Of a stretch of DNA of 64,000 bases, positions 9,409-19,536 are shown in pieces. A program made the translations under genes and the position numbers. How positions within the stretch are numbered: position 1 is the stretch's first letter; each line of letters begins with the position of its first letter. The notes beneath the pieces were generated by a model, which saw only the letters and a list, made by a program, of their open reading frames with translations, did not search any database and had not been told where the DNA came from. The DNA is from Magnetovibrio blakemorei (GTDB lineage: Bacteria > Pseudomonadota > Alphaproteobacteria > Rhodospirillales > Magnetovibrionaceae): NCBI RefSeq assembly GCF_001746755.1, contig NZ_MCGG01000042.1, positions 1 through 64,000 of the forward strand, in the 5' to 3' direction.

Positions 9409-9845
9409 GATGTCTGCTCCGTTTTTGGGCTGCTTTTGGCGACGGGCATAACGTCATCGTCATCGTCAACGGCACCGTCGGGGATCGGAACTTCGTCGGA
9501 CGGCTCTAAAATTTCGCCAAGATCAACACCTTTAGCGGAACCGGAGGTGATTTTGCGGGTTTCGTCTTCGCTCAGGTCCAAATCCTTGGCGATGTCGGTC
9601 CCCACCGTCTGTTCCAGTTCTTTTTTCAGATCGTCGCTGCCGTCCATGAGGGTTTTTTTCACATCGGCCAAATCGGCTTCACGCACCATGTCGTCGATGC
9701 CCGTCTGAAATTCACGCGCCATCATCCGCGCCTTGCGAATCCAAGACGTGACGAGCTTGATGGTTTTGGGCAGGTCCTTGGGGCCAATCACGATCAACGC
9801 GAGGACCGCAACGACGAACAATTCCTGCCAGCCGATGTCAAACAT
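9405..9845 (-). CDS. tatB: Sec-independent protein translocase TatB
   Basis: A 146-residue protein starting [20 protein letters not shown], a single N-terminal membrane helix followed by the GPKDLPK hinge and an amphipathic helix, which is the TatB pattern. The C-terminus is acidic and disordered-looking. It lies between tatA and tatC and partners TatC in the signal-peptide receptor. Confidence 0.95.
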   Translation of the reverse strand: MFDIGWQELFVVAVLALIVIGPKDLPKTIKLVTSWIRKARMMAREFQTGIDDMVREADLADVKKTLMDGSDDLKKELEQTVGTDIAKDLDLSEDETRKITSGSAKGVDLGEILEPSDEVPIPDGAVDDDDDVMPVAKSSPKTEQTS

Positions 9846-9946
9846 GGCCGATTACCGCCTGAAGAGGTGAACCGAAAAACGCCGCCGCTCGAATGTGAAC
9901 GTCGGCACACAGACCCACAACCGAAGAAAATTGCAAAAACAAGACC

Positions 9947-10183
9947 TTAAGCCTTGTCTTTGTCTTCGGTCTTTGCGTCGACAACCGCAGATTTCTTTTC
10001 TTCGATCGCTTCGCTTTTGGCGACGGGCGCATCTTCTTCTTCGCCGTCTTTCATGCCCTTCTTAAAGGATTTCAGGCCCTTGCCAAAATCACCCATAAGG
10101 CCAGAAATCTTGCCGCGACCGCCAAACAACAGCAACACAATCGCCAAAACGATCACCCACTGCCAAATACCCATTACACCCAT
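9947..10183 (-). CDS. tatA: Sec-independent protein translocase TatA
   Basis: A 78-residue protein: one N-terminal membrane helix ([19 protein letters not shown]), then the hinge and amphipathic helix ([16 protein letters not shown]) and an acidic tail. These are the hallmarks of TatA, which polymerises to form the protein-conducting pathway. ACGGGA lies just upstream of the ATG at 10183. First gene of the tatABC set, about 195 bases downstream of scpB. Confidence 0.95.
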   Translation of the reverse strand: MGVMGIWQWVIVLAIVLLLFGGRGKISGLMGDFGKGLKSFKKGMKDGEEEDAPVAKSEAIEEKKSAVVDAKTEDKDKA

Positions 10184-10378
10184 GTCGTTTTCCCGTCCTT
10201 ATGGTGAATTGTCACCTTACCTGATCCCCTCAAATGAGGGTTTTTTCTGAGATATCGAAATTTCGTCAACCCAGAGCAATATCAACTGAATGACTTACAT
10301 ACAGAGCCGTTGGTCCGGGATCAAGGGAAACGGTGCGCTGCAGCAAAATGAACTCGAAAAAGGCTGCATTACCCCCTC

Positions 10379-11488
10379 TTAATTGTCCTCAAACGCATCG
10401 TCTTGCTCTTCCGTCTCTTCTTTGTTCTTTTCGGCTTCGCGTTCCAAGGCCTGCACGGCGCTCTTCACCGCGTCGGCAACCGCGCCCATGGCGGCGTCCA
10501 GCTTATCGGCGGTGGCTTTGGTGGTGCCGGAACTGTCCAATTCCTCTTTCGGTTCCGGTTCTGGTTTGGCATGCGACTGCTCGATAGCGTCTTCCAAAGG
10601 CGTGATGTTCGGGTCGGAGACCTTGACGTCGTCGTCTTCGTTATGGTGCTCGGAGCGCACGATTTGGGCTTCGGTCAGCTTGAAGGTTTCTTGGACTTCG
10701 GCGGACGTCTGCATATTGGCGCGGATCGAGTACGCTTCCATAGCCGGGCGCGAATCCAACAAGCCCATGGCGCGCAGTTCTTTCAGCCCCGGCAATTGGC
10801 TGACGCTTTCCAAGCCAAAGTGATCCAGGAAATTATCGGTGGTGCCCCACTGCATCGGGCGGCCCGGCGTATCGCGCCGTCCGCGCGGTTTGATCCAGCC
10901 TTCTTCAAACAACAAATCCAACGTCCCTTTGGACAGGGACACACCGCGAATTTCTTCGATTTCGGCGCGGGTAACGGGCTGATGATAGGCAATAATGGCC
11001 AGCGTTTCGATGGCCGCACGGGACAATTTGCGCGACACTTCGACTTCCAGGTTCAGCCGTGCCCCCAAATCCGGTGCGGTGCGAAAGGCCCAGGACCCGC
11101 CCCGGCGCACCAAGGTCACGCCGCGGCCTTCATAAAAGCCCTTGAGATTGAACAGCAGCGCCTTGACGTTTACGCCTTCGGGCAAGCGATGGGCCAACGC
11201 ACGTTCGGATACCGGTTCGGCGGACGCAAACATCACGGCTTCCAACAACCGCACCATATCGGGATCGATTTCGCTGTCATCGACGCCGTCCAAATCGTCC
11301 AGGTCGTCGTTTTCCAGCTCATCAAACGCAGAATTGGCGGCTTTGATGGCCGCTTCACGGGCCAGCGCCGGGTTTAACGGCGATGAGGACGCTTCATCCT
11401 CAGACTCGTCAGAGTCCGTTGACTCCGGGTCATCGATCTCGACCTCGTCAATCTGTGGATCTTCGTATTCGTCTTCCATATGCGTCAT
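10379..11488 (-). CDS. scpB: Segregation and condensation protein ScpB
   Basis: A 369-residue protein. An acidic N-terminus (DEDE-rich, residues 1-65) precedes the two winged-helix domains of ScpB: MVRLLEAVMFASAEPVSERA, then ETLAIIAYHQPVTRAEIEEI and GRRDTPGRPMQWGTTDNFLD. The C-terminal 120 residues are again acidic and low-complexity, making it longer than the usual 180-250 residues. The start overlaps the scpA stop as ATGA. Together with ScpA and SMC it forms the bacterial condensin that organises replicated origins. Confidence 0.95.
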   Translation of the reverse strand: MTHMEDEYEDPQIDEVEIDDPESTDSDESEDEASSSPLNPALAREAAIKAANSAFDELENDDLDDLDGVDDSEIDPDMVRLLEAVMFASAEPVSERALAHRLPEGVNVKALLFNLKGFYEGRGVTLVRRGGSWAFRTAPDLGARLNLEVEVSRKLSRAAIETLAIIAYHQPVTRAEIEEIRGVSLSKGTLDLLFEEGWIKPRGRRDTPGRPMQWGTTDNFLDHFGLESVSQLPGLKELRAMGLLDSRPAMEAYSIRANMQTSAEVQETFKLTEAQIVRSEHHNEDDDVKVSDPNITPLEDAIEQSHAKPEPEPKEELDSSGTTKATADKLDAAMGAVADAVKSAVQALEREAEKNKEETEEQDDAFEDN

Positions 11489-12342
11489 TCTTCGCTACCG
11501 GGCTCTTCAGGATCAGGTTTTGCATCGTGGACGAACGGCTTGGTCCAATCCTCGGTGGTTTGAAAATAGATATCGCCAAAGGTGCCGTCTTGGCGAACTT
11601 TTAAGCGGCCTTCCTTGACCAACTGTAACACGGCGCCAAACGTACCCGCCATGGCGGAACGACGGGTGAGCGGGCTTGTCAGATTGTCGGGCAAAAAGCT
11701 GGTGAGCATCTGCCAATCGGGCACGTGACCGACCAGCGCGCGCAACCGCACCAGCGCATCTTCGATGGCGTGCAGTTCCCACGATTTTTCGATGTTCAAG
11801 GTAAGGCCCTTGGTGCCGCGGCTTTTGTGCTGAGCATAGGCGCGGATCAAATCGCTTAAAGACGCCTCAAAAATCGTGCGCTGGGTGGTGCGGAAGCGTT
11901 CCTTGGCCCCGCGGGAATAAAAATCTTGGCCCAACTTGGCCAGCGCCATCAGCTTCGCCCCGGCGTTTTGCATGGCTTCCAGGCGTTGCAGCTGAAATTG
12001 CAGCGCGGCGGCCAGTTCTTCACCCGTGGGCTCGTCTTCCTTGGTCATATTGGGGATCAGCAAGCGCGATTTCAAATACGCCAGCCACGCCGCCATGACC
12101 AGATAATCGGCCGCAAGTTCCAGGTTTTTGCTGCGCGCTTCCGCCACGAATTTGAGATACTGATCGGCCAACTGGACGATGGAAATGTGAATCAAGTCGA
12201 CTTTTTGTTCGCGCGCCAACGACAACAGCACGTCAATCGGCCCCGCATAGCCATCCACCTCAACCTCAAAAGGCGAGATCGACGGCATTTGTGGCAAGGC
12301 CTCTTCATCGTAATCAGACAGGTATAATCCGTCGTCCGACAT
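11485..12342 (-). CDS. scpA: Segregation and condensation protein ScpA
   Basis: A 285-residue kleisin subunit of the SMC-ScpAB condensin. The N-terminal signature FEVEVDGYAGPIDVLLSLAR followed by VDLIHISIVQLADQYL is diagnostic. The ATG at 12342 (MSDDGLYLSDYDEEALP) follows AAAGG and leaves 29 bases after the M50 gene; a longer in-frame start would overlap that gene and lacks a ribosome site. It is coupled to scpB by a four-base overlap. Confidence 0.95.
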   Translation of the reverse strand: MSDDGLYLSDYDEEALPQMPSISPFEVEVDGYAGPIDVLLSLAREQKVDLIHISIVQLADQYLKFVAEARSKNLELAADYLVMAAWLAYLKSRLLIPNMTKEDEPTGEELAAALQFQLQRLEAMQNAGAKLMALAKLGQDFYSRGAKERFRTTQRTIFEASLSDLIRAYAQHKSRGTKGLTLNIEKSWELHAIEDALVRLRALVGHVPDWQMLTSFLPDNLTSPLTRRSAMAGTFGAVLQLVKEGRLKVRQDGTFGDIYFQTTEDWTKPFVHDAKPDPEEPGSEE

Positions 12343-12371
12343 TACCTTTTGTTCTCCAACATCGTCTTGCG

Positions 12372-13070
12372 CTAACGAATTCCCGTTATCGTAATAATCA
12401 GTTCCATGACCGCTTGCGACGGAACCAAAACCAAGGTGGTAAAAACATTCAAATCTAGGCCGATCTTGCCACCGATCCACGGCAGGATAAACAGCGCGAA
12501 AATCAAGATCGCGAAACCGACCCGTTCCAACCGTGCCACTTGGGACGAAAACGGTTCGGGCAACAGCCCCACGGCAATGCGTCCGCCATCCAAAGGCGGC
12601 AGCGGCAACAAATTGAACATCGCCAATATGACGTTTACTTTTAAAGCATTAAGAAGGTTTTGAAAGACCCAATCAACCAATTCCACGGGCAGGTACTGAA
12701 GCCCATGCATCAACGACGTGGCGACGATGGCGATCAAAATGTTGGCCCCGGGCCCGGCGGCGGCGACCAAGATCATATCCAGGCGCGGGCGACGCAAACG
12801 ACCAAAATTCACCGGAACGGGCTTGGCGAATCCAAACATGAATTGCCCCCCGCTCAACAGCAACAGGGCCGCAGGCATGATGATGGTGCCATACAGATCA
12901 ATGTGTTTGATCGGATTGAAGGTCACCCGCCCCATGCGCAAGGCGGTGTCGTCGCCCAGTTTGGACGCCATCCAACCGTGCGCGGCTTCATGCAGCGTCA
13001 CGGCCAAAACGATGGGAATGACCCAAACGGAGGCCACCGCCAAAAAATGGTACAGATCAAAATCGCCCAT
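12372..13070 (-). CDS. Site-2 protease family (M50) membrane metalloprotease
   Basis: A 232-residue integral membrane protein of the short M50 class. The zinc site HEAAH lies in the first long helix (VTLHEAAHGWMASKLGDD), and the second ligand region NLLPLPPLDGGRIAV carries the conserved aspartate. AAGPGANI lies between them. The ATG at 13070 is preferred; the longer frame begins with TTG. It sits between nagZ and scpA, the usual alphaproteobacterial place for this protein. The substrate is unknown. Confidence 0.9.
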   Translation of the reverse strand: MGDFDLYHFLAVASVWVIPIVLAVTLHEAAHGWMASKLGDDTALRMGRVTFNPIKHIDLYGTIIMPAALLLLSGGQFMFGFAKPVPVNFGRLRRPRLDMILVAAAGPGANILIAIVATSLMHGLQYLPVELVDWVFQNLLNALKVNVILAMFNLLPLPPLDGGRIAVGLLPEPFSSQVARLERVGFAILIFALFILPWIGGKIGLDLNVFTTLVLVPSQAVMELIITITGIR

Positions 13071-13080
13071 AAGTCCGGAA

Positions 13081-14136
13081 TTATCCCAATAAGGTGTCGA
13101 AACGGTGGCGCGCTTTGGCGTGTTCTTTTTTCGATGCAAACGGCTTTGTGGCGCTGGCGGTCAGAAGCTTGCTGATTTTATAGCGCGCCCAGCCCCCCCG
13201 CGTCATCTCAGAACCATCCACAGCCACACCTTCGGCCACTTGGACCATTTCGTCCATGTCACCGTTGCAGTGCAGCGCCACGTCGCAGCCCGCCTTCAGG
13301 CACGCGGAGGTACGTTCGACAAAGCTGCCAGACAGCGCCTTCATGGACAAATCATCAGACACCAGCACGCCCTGAAAACCGAGCTGCCTGCGAATCACAT
13401 TTTCAATGATGCCCGGCGACAAGGTGGCGGGCAGGTCTGGATCAAGGGCCGCATAGACCACATGCGCGGTCATCGCCCATCCCGCCATATGAAGGCTTCG
13501 AAATGGCGCAAAATCGACAGTTTGCAAATCCTCTAGCGCCGCATCAACCTTCGGCAAATCTTTATGGCTGTCCACCAGGGCGCGGCCGTGACCGGGAATG
13601 TGCTTGATGACAGGGGTGATACCGCCCTTCATCAAACCATCCATAAACGCCTTGGCCAGTTGCACGATGGTGTCGACATCCGGGCCAAAGGCGCGGTCGC
13701 CGATGATGGGGTCTGCCCCCGGTTGGGGCACGTCGAGTACCGGCGCGCAATCAATGGAAATGCCCAAGTCCGCCAGCTCGTGACCAATCAGGCGACCGCC
13801 CAGCTTGGCGGCTTCAAGCCCCTGGTCGGGGTCTTTGGCAAACAGAGTGGCATAGGCTTTGGCAGCGGGAAATTCAGGCCAGTGAGGCGGCCTCAATCGC
13901 GCCACCCGTCCACCTTCTTGGTCGATCAAGACCGGTGCATCATCGCGGCCCACACAGACGCGAAACGCCTCAACCAGGGCACGGACCTGTTTGGGACTGT
14001 CGCAGTTGCGCTGAAACAAGATCAAGCCAAGCGGGTTGGTCGCGCGAAAAAAGGCGTGCTCCTCAGACGTCAGCTCACACCCCGAACAGCCAAAGACGAC
14101 CGCCGAGGGCTTCGAAATCGGCTTATGGCTTGGCAA
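13081..14136 (-). CDS. nagZ: Beta-N-acetylhexosaminidase NagZ (peptidoglycan recycling)
   Basis: A 351-residue glycoside hydrolase family 3 enzyme that removes GlcNAc from anhydro-muropeptides in the cytoplasm. The motif KHIPGHGRALVDSHKDLP carries the catalytic histidine-aspartate dyad loop typical of NagZ, and VSDDLSMKAL holds the nucleophile aspartate. The start overlaps the end of the SPOR gene by 14 bases. The chain is slightly longer than E. coli NagZ (341). Confidence 0.94.
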   Translation of the reverse strand: MPSHKPISKPSAVVFGCSGCELTSEEHAFFRATNPLGLILFQRNCDSPKQVRALVEAFRVCVGRDDAPVLIDQEGGRVARLRPPHWPEFPAAKAYATLFAKDPDQGLEAAKLGGRLIGHELADLGISIDCAPVLDVPQPGADPIIGDRAFGPDVDTIVQLAKAFMDGLMKGGITPVIKHIPGHGRALVDSHKDLPKVDAALEDLQTVDFAPFRSLHMAGWAMTAHVVYAALDPDLPATLSPGIIENVIRRQLGFQGVLVSDDLSMKALSGSFVERTSACLKAGCDVALHCNGDMDEMVQVAEGVAVDGSEMTRGGWARYKISKLLTASATKPFASKKEHAKARHRFDTLLG

Positions 14137-15067
14137 GCAAGCACCCCACGTTGCGCTTTTTCAGCTCATCACAAATGGCTTTGGCTTCATTGCGATCCGC
14201 AAACCAGCCGCCGCGCACACGGTAAAAAATGCCCTTGGCACCCAAATCGGCGCGTTGAATCACCAGTTCAAGTCCGCCCAAAACATCCGGGTGGGCCTTT
14301 GACAAGCGCGCCCATTCGGACTTTGCATCCGATTCATTGCGCACCGCAGAAAGCTGAATCATGTAGCCTTGCCCTGCCGTTCCGGAGGCTTTCGCCGTTG
14401 CCGGAGCAGGTGCTGGAGCAGGTGCCGGAGCGGGCGTTGCAACAGGCGCAGGTGCCGAGGCGGGGACGGGCGCAGGTTTCACCACAGGAGCCGCCTTGGC
14501 TTCCGTCTTCACATCGGCCTTGGGGGCAATAATATTCACCGGGCCTTTGGCCGCAGCTTTTTCAGGTTCCGGCACAGGTGCAGCAGACACCACATCCGGT
14601 TCGCCAGCATCTATTTCAGAGGGCATCGCGTCCGGAGACAGGGGCGCAGTCATTGACGGAGGCATAGATTTTGGCGGCTCAATCGGGGTTTCCGGGGGCG
14701 GCAGCAAACGCTCCACCTGCCCTGCGCCACCACTACCTGTATCTTGCTCACCCGCCATGCGGTCATAAACCAACTTGTCGCGGTCCGGCACTTTCATGCC
14801 GCCCGGATCGGTGGGTTTTTCCTTCAAGGCAAATTTCGGCGCCAAGATCATCGGCACATTGTTTGAAGCGGCCGCCATATCTTCGGCATTTTGGCTTTGC
14901 AGATATAGCCATGCCGCCCAGCCGCCGCCGGCCACGATCAGCACCAACACCACCCACAGCCACAGGCCCTGGCCCTTATCAGGCTGGCTTTTGGCGATCA
15001 ATTCAAAGTCCAGAAGCTCGGAAGCGTCGGGAACATTGTCTTCATAAGAATCGGGATCTGTATTCAT
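14123..15067 (-). CDS. SPOR domain-containing membrane protein
   Basis: A 314-residue bitopic protein. A membrane helix lies near residues 37-57 (LWLWVVLVLIVAGGGWAAWL). A long periplasmic linker rich in Pro/Ala follows, including an Ala-Pro repeat run near residue 215. The C-terminal SPOR domain begins GYMIQLSAVRNESDAKSEWA and includes FYRVRGGWFADRNEAKAIC. SPOR domains bind denuded septal glycan, so a role in cell division is likely. It sits between argS and nagZ, its standard alphaproteobacterial position. Confidence 0.93.
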   Translation of the reverse strand: MNTDPDSYEDNVPDASELLDFELIAKSQPDKGQGLWLWVVLVLIVAGGGWAAWLYLQSQNAEDMAAASNNVPMILAPKFALKEKPTDPGGMKVPDRDKLVYDRMAGEQDTGSGGAGQVERLLPPPETPIEPPKSMPPSMTAPLSPDAMPSEIDAGEPDVVSAAPVPEPEKAAAKGPVNIIAPKADVKTEAKAAPVVKPAPVPASAPAPVATPAPAPAPAPAPATAKASGTAGQGYMIQLSAVRNESDAKSEWARLSKAHPDVLGGLELVIQRADLGAKGIFYRVRGGWFADRNEAKAICDELKKRNVGCLLAKP

Positions 15068-15091
15068 GAGCCAAATAATACCGAAAAAGAG

Positions 15092-16846
15092 TTAACGCAT
15101 TTCTTCTACTGGGGTGACGCCGAACACCTTTAAGCCAGAACCGATCACATTCGCCACCGCGCGGATCATCGCCAAGCGCGCCAAGGTCAATTCTACGTCA
15201 TCAGCCATGATAAAGCGCAACGATTTATCGTCCTTGCCTTTGTTCCACAGGCCATGGAAGCTGGCCGCCACCTCGCCCAAGTAGAACGCGATGCGGTGCG
15301 GTTCGTGGGCCAAGGCGGCGCTTTCGACGATGCGCGGCCACTGACACATCAATTTGATCAGCTGCAGTTCATTTTCATCGCTCAAACGCTCCAATTTCGC
15401 ACCATGAATGGCGTCAATCGAAACCGTTTCCGCCCCCAGTTCATCGGCCGCCATACGCATCACCGAATTCACCCGCGCGTGGGCGTACTGGACATAGAAA
15501 ACCGGGTTGTCTTTGGATTGTTCCGTCACCTTGGCAAAATCAAAATCCAGCCCAGCGTCGTTTTTACGGGTCAGCATGATGAAGCGCACCACGTCCTTGC
15601 CGACATTGTCGACAACATCGCGCAAGGTCACGAAAGTCCCTGCCCGCTTGGACATTTTGACCGGCTCACCGTGATCCAACAGCGACACCATCTGACACAG
15701 CTTCACATCCAACTGGCCTTGGCCACCCGTCAACGCCTTAATCGCCGCCTGCATGCGTTTCACGTAACCGCCATGATCGGCACCCCAAACGTCGATCATG
15801 TCGGCATAACCGCGCCGATATTTGTCCAGGTGATAGGCCATATCAGTGGCGAAATAGGTCCAAGAGCCGTCAGATTTGGCCACCGGACGGTCCACGTCAT
15901 CGCCAAACTGGGTGGCTTTGAACAAGGTCTGTTCGCGCTCTTCCCAATCGTCGGGCAATTTGCCTTTGGGGGGCTCCAAAACGCCTTCGTAGATCAAACC
16001 TTGGTCTTTAAGAAACGCCAGCGCTTCGTCCACCTTGCCCGCCTGAACCAAGGCGCGTTCAGAGGTAAAGACGTCGTGTTCAACCCCCATGACCGCCAAA
16101 TCTTCACGGATCATGTCCATCATCGCGTTGATGGAATACTCGCGCATCATGGGCAGCCAGGTGGCCTCGTCGGCGTTTTTCCATTTGTCGCCATCGCGCG
16201 CGGCCAAGGCTTCGGCCGGGGCCACCAAATAATCGCCCGGATACAGGCCTTCGGGGATGGCCCCGATGTCTTCGCCCAAGGCTTCCAAGTAACGCACACG
16301 CATTGAGCGCGCCAACACATCGACCTGCGCGCCCGCATCGTTAACGTAATATTCGCGGGTGACGTCAAATCCGGCCTTGTCCAACAGCAACGCCAAGGCA
16401 TCGCCGAACACGGCACCGCGCGCATGGCCGACATGCATCGGCCCGGTGGGGTTGGCGGACACGTATTCGACGTTGACCTTCGCCCCGTCGCCGGTGGCGC
16501 TATCGCCGTAAGCCACGCCAGAATCTAAAATATCGCGCAGCCGGGCATGCCAGAAATCATCGCTCAAGCGCATGTTCAAAAAGCCCGGTCCGGCAATTTC
16601 CACACCCGTCACGCCGGGCAAGCTTTCGGCCTTGGACGCCAACAAGGCGGCGATATCACGGGGGTTTTTCCCGGCTGGTTTCGCCAGCACCATGGCGGCG
16701 TTGGTGGTGATGTCGCCGTGGGACGTTTCGCGCGGCGGTTCGACCGTAATGCGGCTGAGATCAAGACCTTGGGGGAGATCGCCAGCGGCGACCCGTTCCT
16801 CGATCAAGGCGGCGATTTGGTCACGAAAATGGGTAAACAGGTTCAT
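15092..16846 (-). CDS. argS: Arginyl-tRNA synthetase
   Basis: A 584-residue class Ia synthetase. The HIGH-type motif is [16 protein letters not shown] near residue 140 and the KMSK motif is [13 protein letters not shown] near residue 395. The N-terminal Add1 domain and the C-terminal DALR anticodon-binding domain ([20 protein letters not shown]) are present. It is preceded by dgt with 15 bases between, so the two are probably cotranscribed. Confidence 0.97.
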   Translation of the reverse strand: MNLFTHFRDQIAALIEERVAAGDLPQGLDLSRITVEPPRETSHGDITTNAAMVLAKPAGKNPRDIAALLASKAESLPGVTGVEIAGPGFLNMRLSDDFWHARLRDILDSGVAYGDSATGDGAKVNVEYVSANPTGPMHVGHARGAVFGDALALLLDKAGFDVTREYYVNDAGAQVDVLARSMRVRYLEALGEDIGAIPEGLYPGDYLVAPAEALAARDGDKWKNADEATWLPMMREYSINAMMDMIREDLAVMGVEHDVFTSERALVQAGKVDEALAFLKDQGLIYEGVLEPPKGKLPDDWEEREQTLFKATQFGDDVDRPVAKSDGSWTYFATDMAYHLDKYRRGYADMIDVWGADHGGYVKRMQAAIKALTGGQGQLDVKLCQMVSLLDHGEPVKMSKRAGTFVTLRDVVDNVGKDVVRFIMLTRKNDAGLDFDFAKVTEQSKDNPVFYVQYAHARVNSVMRMAADELGAETVSIDAIHGAKLERLSDENELQLIKLMCQWPRIVESAALAHEPHRIAFYLGEVAASFHGLWNKGKDDKSLRFIMADDVELTLARLAMIRAVANVIGSGLKVFGVTPVEEMR

Positions 16847-16861
16847 TGTGTATTCTCAGAT

Positions 16862-18061
16862 TCAGCCCAACGAAAATTCGCTGGTGCGGGCCTGCAAATC
16901 AAACAGGCGACGGTGTTCGTCCAGGGCATGGCGGTCGGTCATGCCGGCAATGTAATCGGCGACCACGCGCGCGGTCAGCTCGTCTCCCGCACCGTTGGTG
17001 CCCACTTGCCATTCCGTCGGCATGGTGCCGGGCTCTGACAAAAACAGCTCAAACAAGTCTTTCACCACGCGGCGCGCTTTGGAGGTCATGCGGTTCAGCT
17101 TGTAATGCCGATACATGTTGGGAAACAAGAATTCTTTCAATTCTCGGTCGTTTTTCGCCATTTCATCGGAAAACCCGAACAATGGCTCGCCATAATTTCT
17201 GACGTCATCGACGCTTTGCGGTTTGGCGTCAGCCAAACGGGTGCGCGACTCTGCCAAGATATCTTCGACCATCATGCCGATGGTGCGCCGCACCACTTCA
17301 TGCACGGTGCGCGAAAAATCGAGGTCCGGATAGCGTTTTTCGACCTCAGTAAAGGTCTCGCCGACAAAATCCACCTGACGAATGTCGTCAATGGTGAACA
17401 ATCCGGCGCGCAGACCATCGTCGATATCGTGGTTGTTGTAAGCCACATCGTCGGCGACGGCGGCGATTTGCGCTTCGCCCGATGCATACGTGCTCAAGCC
17501 CAAATCTTGGTCCTTGGCGTATTCAACGATGGCCCACGGCAACGGCTTGGCCTCGGCAAAGCCGGTCAGCGGGCCGTTGTGTTTGACCACCCCTTCCAAG
17601 GTTTCCCAGGTCAAATTCAAGCCGTCAAAGTCCGCATAGCGTTGTTCCAACTTGGTCACCACGCGCAAAGACTGGGCGTTGTGATCGAACCCGCCGTAGG
17701 GCGCCATCAAATCTTCCAGCGCGAATTCGCCCGCGTGACCAAACGGGGTGTGGCCCAAATCGTGGGCCAACGCCAAGGTTTCCGCCAAGTATTGGTTCAG
17801 GTTCAAACACTGGGCAATGGACCGGGCGATTTGCGACACTTCCAGGGAATGGGTCAAGCGGGTGCGGAAAAAATCGCCTTCGTGGTTCACAAAAACCTGG
17901 GTTTTGTACTGCAAACGGCGAAACGCCGCCGCGTGAATGATGCGGTCGCGGTCGCGCTGAAAGCAGCTACGGGTGGCGCTTTCCGGCTCATCGTGCAAGC
18001 GCCCCCGGCTTTCTTCGGGTTTGCAGGCGAAAGTGGCGAAGTTTTCTGACGAAGTGTTCAT
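16862..18061 (-). CDS. dgt: Deoxyguanosinetriphosphate triphosphohydrolase-like protein
   Basis: A 399-residue HD-domain phosphohydrolase. The metal ligands are in LTHSLEVSQIARSIAQ and LALAHDLGHTPFGHAGE, and a further aspartate lies in DDVAYNNHDIDDG. The family hydrolyses dGTP or other dNTPs to the nucleoside and triphosphate, balancing pools for replication. It is the first gene of the long minus-strand block and is divergent from erpA, with about 150 bases of shared upstream sequence. Confidence 0.94.
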   Translation of the reverse strand: MNTSSENFATFACKPEESRGRLHDEPESATRSCFQRDRDRIIHAAAFRRLQYKTQVFVNHEGDFFRTRLTHSLEVSQIARSIAQCLNLNQYLAETLALAHDLGHTPFGHAGEFALEDLMAPYGGFDHNAQSLRVVTKLEQRYADFDGLNLTWETLEGVVKHNGPLTGFAEAKPLPWAIVEYAKDQDLGLSTYASGEAQIAAVADDVAYNNHDIDDGLRAGLFTIDDIRQVDFVGETFTEVEKRYPDLDFSRTVHEVVRRTIGMMVEDILAESRTRLADAKPQSVDDVRNYGEPLFGFSDEMAKNDRELKEFLFPNMYRHYKLNRMTSKARRVVKDLFELFLSEPGTMPTEWQVGTNGAGDELTARVVADYIAGMTDRHALDEHRRLFDLQARTSEFSLG

Positions 18062-18208
18062 GCAGGGAAACTACCCTTCCGCCCCTCACCCTGCAAGCCC
18101 TCAAGGGCCGCATATGCGTTGACTTTTGGACTTTGCACCTTACATCCAAGAGCAAATGATCTATTATTGACCATCCCTGAAAAAGATTAAGCCCCAACAG
18201 AGGTGCCC

Positions 18209-18559
18209 ATGCCCGATACAACTGAAGTTCAAGACGGCCTGAAAATCGGCGACGGTGCGGTGACGCGCATCAAATTGTTGATTGAAAACGAAGGCAATCC
18301 GGAGATGAAGCTGCGCATTGGCGTGACCGGCGGCGGCTGTTCTGGTTTTCAATACAATTTCAGCTTAGACGCCACCGTCAACGATGATGACTTGGTGTTT
18401 GAACGCGATGGCGTCAACGTGGTGGTGGATGAAGTCTCGGTCCCGTTTGTAAACGGTGCCGTGCTGGACTTCAAAGCCGACTTGATGGGCCAGTATTTCA
18501 CCGTCGAAAACCCCAACGCCACGTCCACATGCGGTTGCGGCACCTCATTTTCGGTCTAA
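18209..18559 (+). CDS. erpA: Iron-sulfur cluster insertion protein ErpA
   Basis: A 116-residue A-type Fe-S carrier. The three cluster cysteines are in TGGGCSGFQY and the C-terminal STCGCGTSFSV. The ATG at 18209 follows AGAGG. ErpA passes [4Fe-4S] clusters to targets such as IspH, which is also encoded in this window (55188-56207). Divergent from dgt and followed by a 32-codon miniprotein gene. Confidence 0.95.
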   Translation: MPDTTEVQDGLKIGDGAVTRIKLLIENEGNPEMKLRIGVTGGGCSGFQYNFSLDATVNDDDLVFERDGVNVVVDEVSVPFVNGAVLDFKADLMGQYFTVENPNATSTCGCGTSFSV

Positions 18560-18583
18560 AACCGCATCTTTAGGGAAACAAAC

Positions 18584-18682
18584 ATGCGCACCCGGAAATA
18601 TTATAAAGTCTGGACGTACCTGTTTTTGTTCCTGTTTTTGACCTATATCTTGTATTCGCTCAACACCATTATTGCGCGCTGA
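18584..18682 (+). CDS. 32-residue single-pass membrane miniprotein
   Basis: A short frame starts with ATG at 18584, 9 bases after an AGGGA ribosome site, and ends with TGA at 18682. It encodes MRTRKYYKVWTYLFLFLFL and then TYILYSLNTIIAR. A basic N-terminus leads into a hydrophobic, aromatic-rich helix long enough to cross the membrane, so the predicted orientation is N-terminus in. It lies 25 bases after erpA and 12 before xth, in the same direction. The clean ribosome site and spacing argue that it is real; the function is unknown. Confidence 0.55.
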   Translation: MRTRKYYKVWTYLFLFLFLTYILYSLNTIIAR

Positions 18683-18694
18683 GTTTATGGCCTA

Positions 18695-19498
18695 ATGCCT
18701 TTGAAAATCGCCACCTGGAACGTTAATTCCCTCAAAGCGCGCAAGGAGCACCTGATGCGGTGGCTGGGCGAATTCGACCCGGACGTTGTGTTGCTGCAAG
18801 AGCTTAAAGGCGTGGAAGACATCTTTCCCTGGGAAGACGTCAAAGCGGCGGGCTATTACGCCGAAGTTGTTGGTCAAAAGACCTACAATGGGGTCGCAAT
18901 CTTATCCAAAACGCCCATCGAAGTCACCGCCACCCGCCTGCCCGATATTGAGGCCGGGGACGCGGATGACGAACAAGCCCGTTATGTTGAAGGCACCGTG
19001 TGCAATTCGCATGGTGAACGTGTGCGGGTCGGCTGTATCTATCTGCCCAACGGCAACCCGGCACCGGGCGAAAAATACGATTACAAACTGCGCTGGATGC
19101 GACGTCTTTACGCCCACGCCCGCGCACTTTTACAAACCGAAGAAGCGTTTGTGCTGGGCGGCGATTACAACGTCATCCCCGAACCCCAAGACGTCTATGA
19201 ACCCAAAAACTGGGTCCGCGATGCGCTGTTCTTGCCCGAAAGCCGCAATGCCCTGCGTTGCATTGTGAACTTGGGTCTAACGGATGCCTTTCGCGCTTGC
19301 AATGCCGAAGGCGGACGCTATTCGTGGTGGGATTACCGGGCCGGTTCATGGGACCGGGACGAAGGCTGTCGCATCGACCACTTGCTGCTGAGCCCCCAAG
19401 CCGCCGACAAACTCACCGCCAGCGGCATCGACAAAACGCCCCGCAGTTGGGACAAACCATCCGATCACACCCCGGTGTGGTGTGAGTTGGCACTCTAA
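18695..19498 (+). CDS. xth: Exodeoxyribonuclease III
   Basis: A 267-residue member of the exonuclease III/AP endonuclease family. The family motifs are all visible: ATWNVNSLKAR at the N-terminus, VLLQELKG (metal glutamate), YDYKLRWMRRL, LGGDYNVIPEPQDVY and the terminal RIDHLLLS and KPSDHTPVWCEL (catalytic Asp-His). It cuts DNA 5' of abasic sites and degrades 3' ends in base-excision repair. Length is normal. Confidence 0.95.
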   Translation: MPLKIATWNVNSLKARKEHLMRWLGEFDPDVVLLQELKGVEDIFPWEDVKAAGYYAEVVGQKTYNGVAILSKTPIEVTATRLPDIEAGDADDEQARYVEGTVCNSHGERVRVGCIYLPNGNPAPGEKYDYKLRWMRRLYAHARALLQTEEAFVLGGDYNVIPEPQDVYEPKNWVRDALFLPESRNALRCIVNLGLTDAFRACNAEGGRYSWWDYRAGSWDRDEGCRIDHLLLSPQAADKLTASGIDKTPRSWDKPSDHTPVWCELAL

Positions 19499-19536
19499 TC
19501 ACCGTTTTAATCAGAGAATACTGAGGCGCACCGCGC

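Noticed and set aside
7264-9708. An 814-codon open frame on the plus strand
   Set aside because: It lies antisense to serS, tatC and tatB, which are certain, and its translation is Gln/His/Arg-rich shadow sequence.
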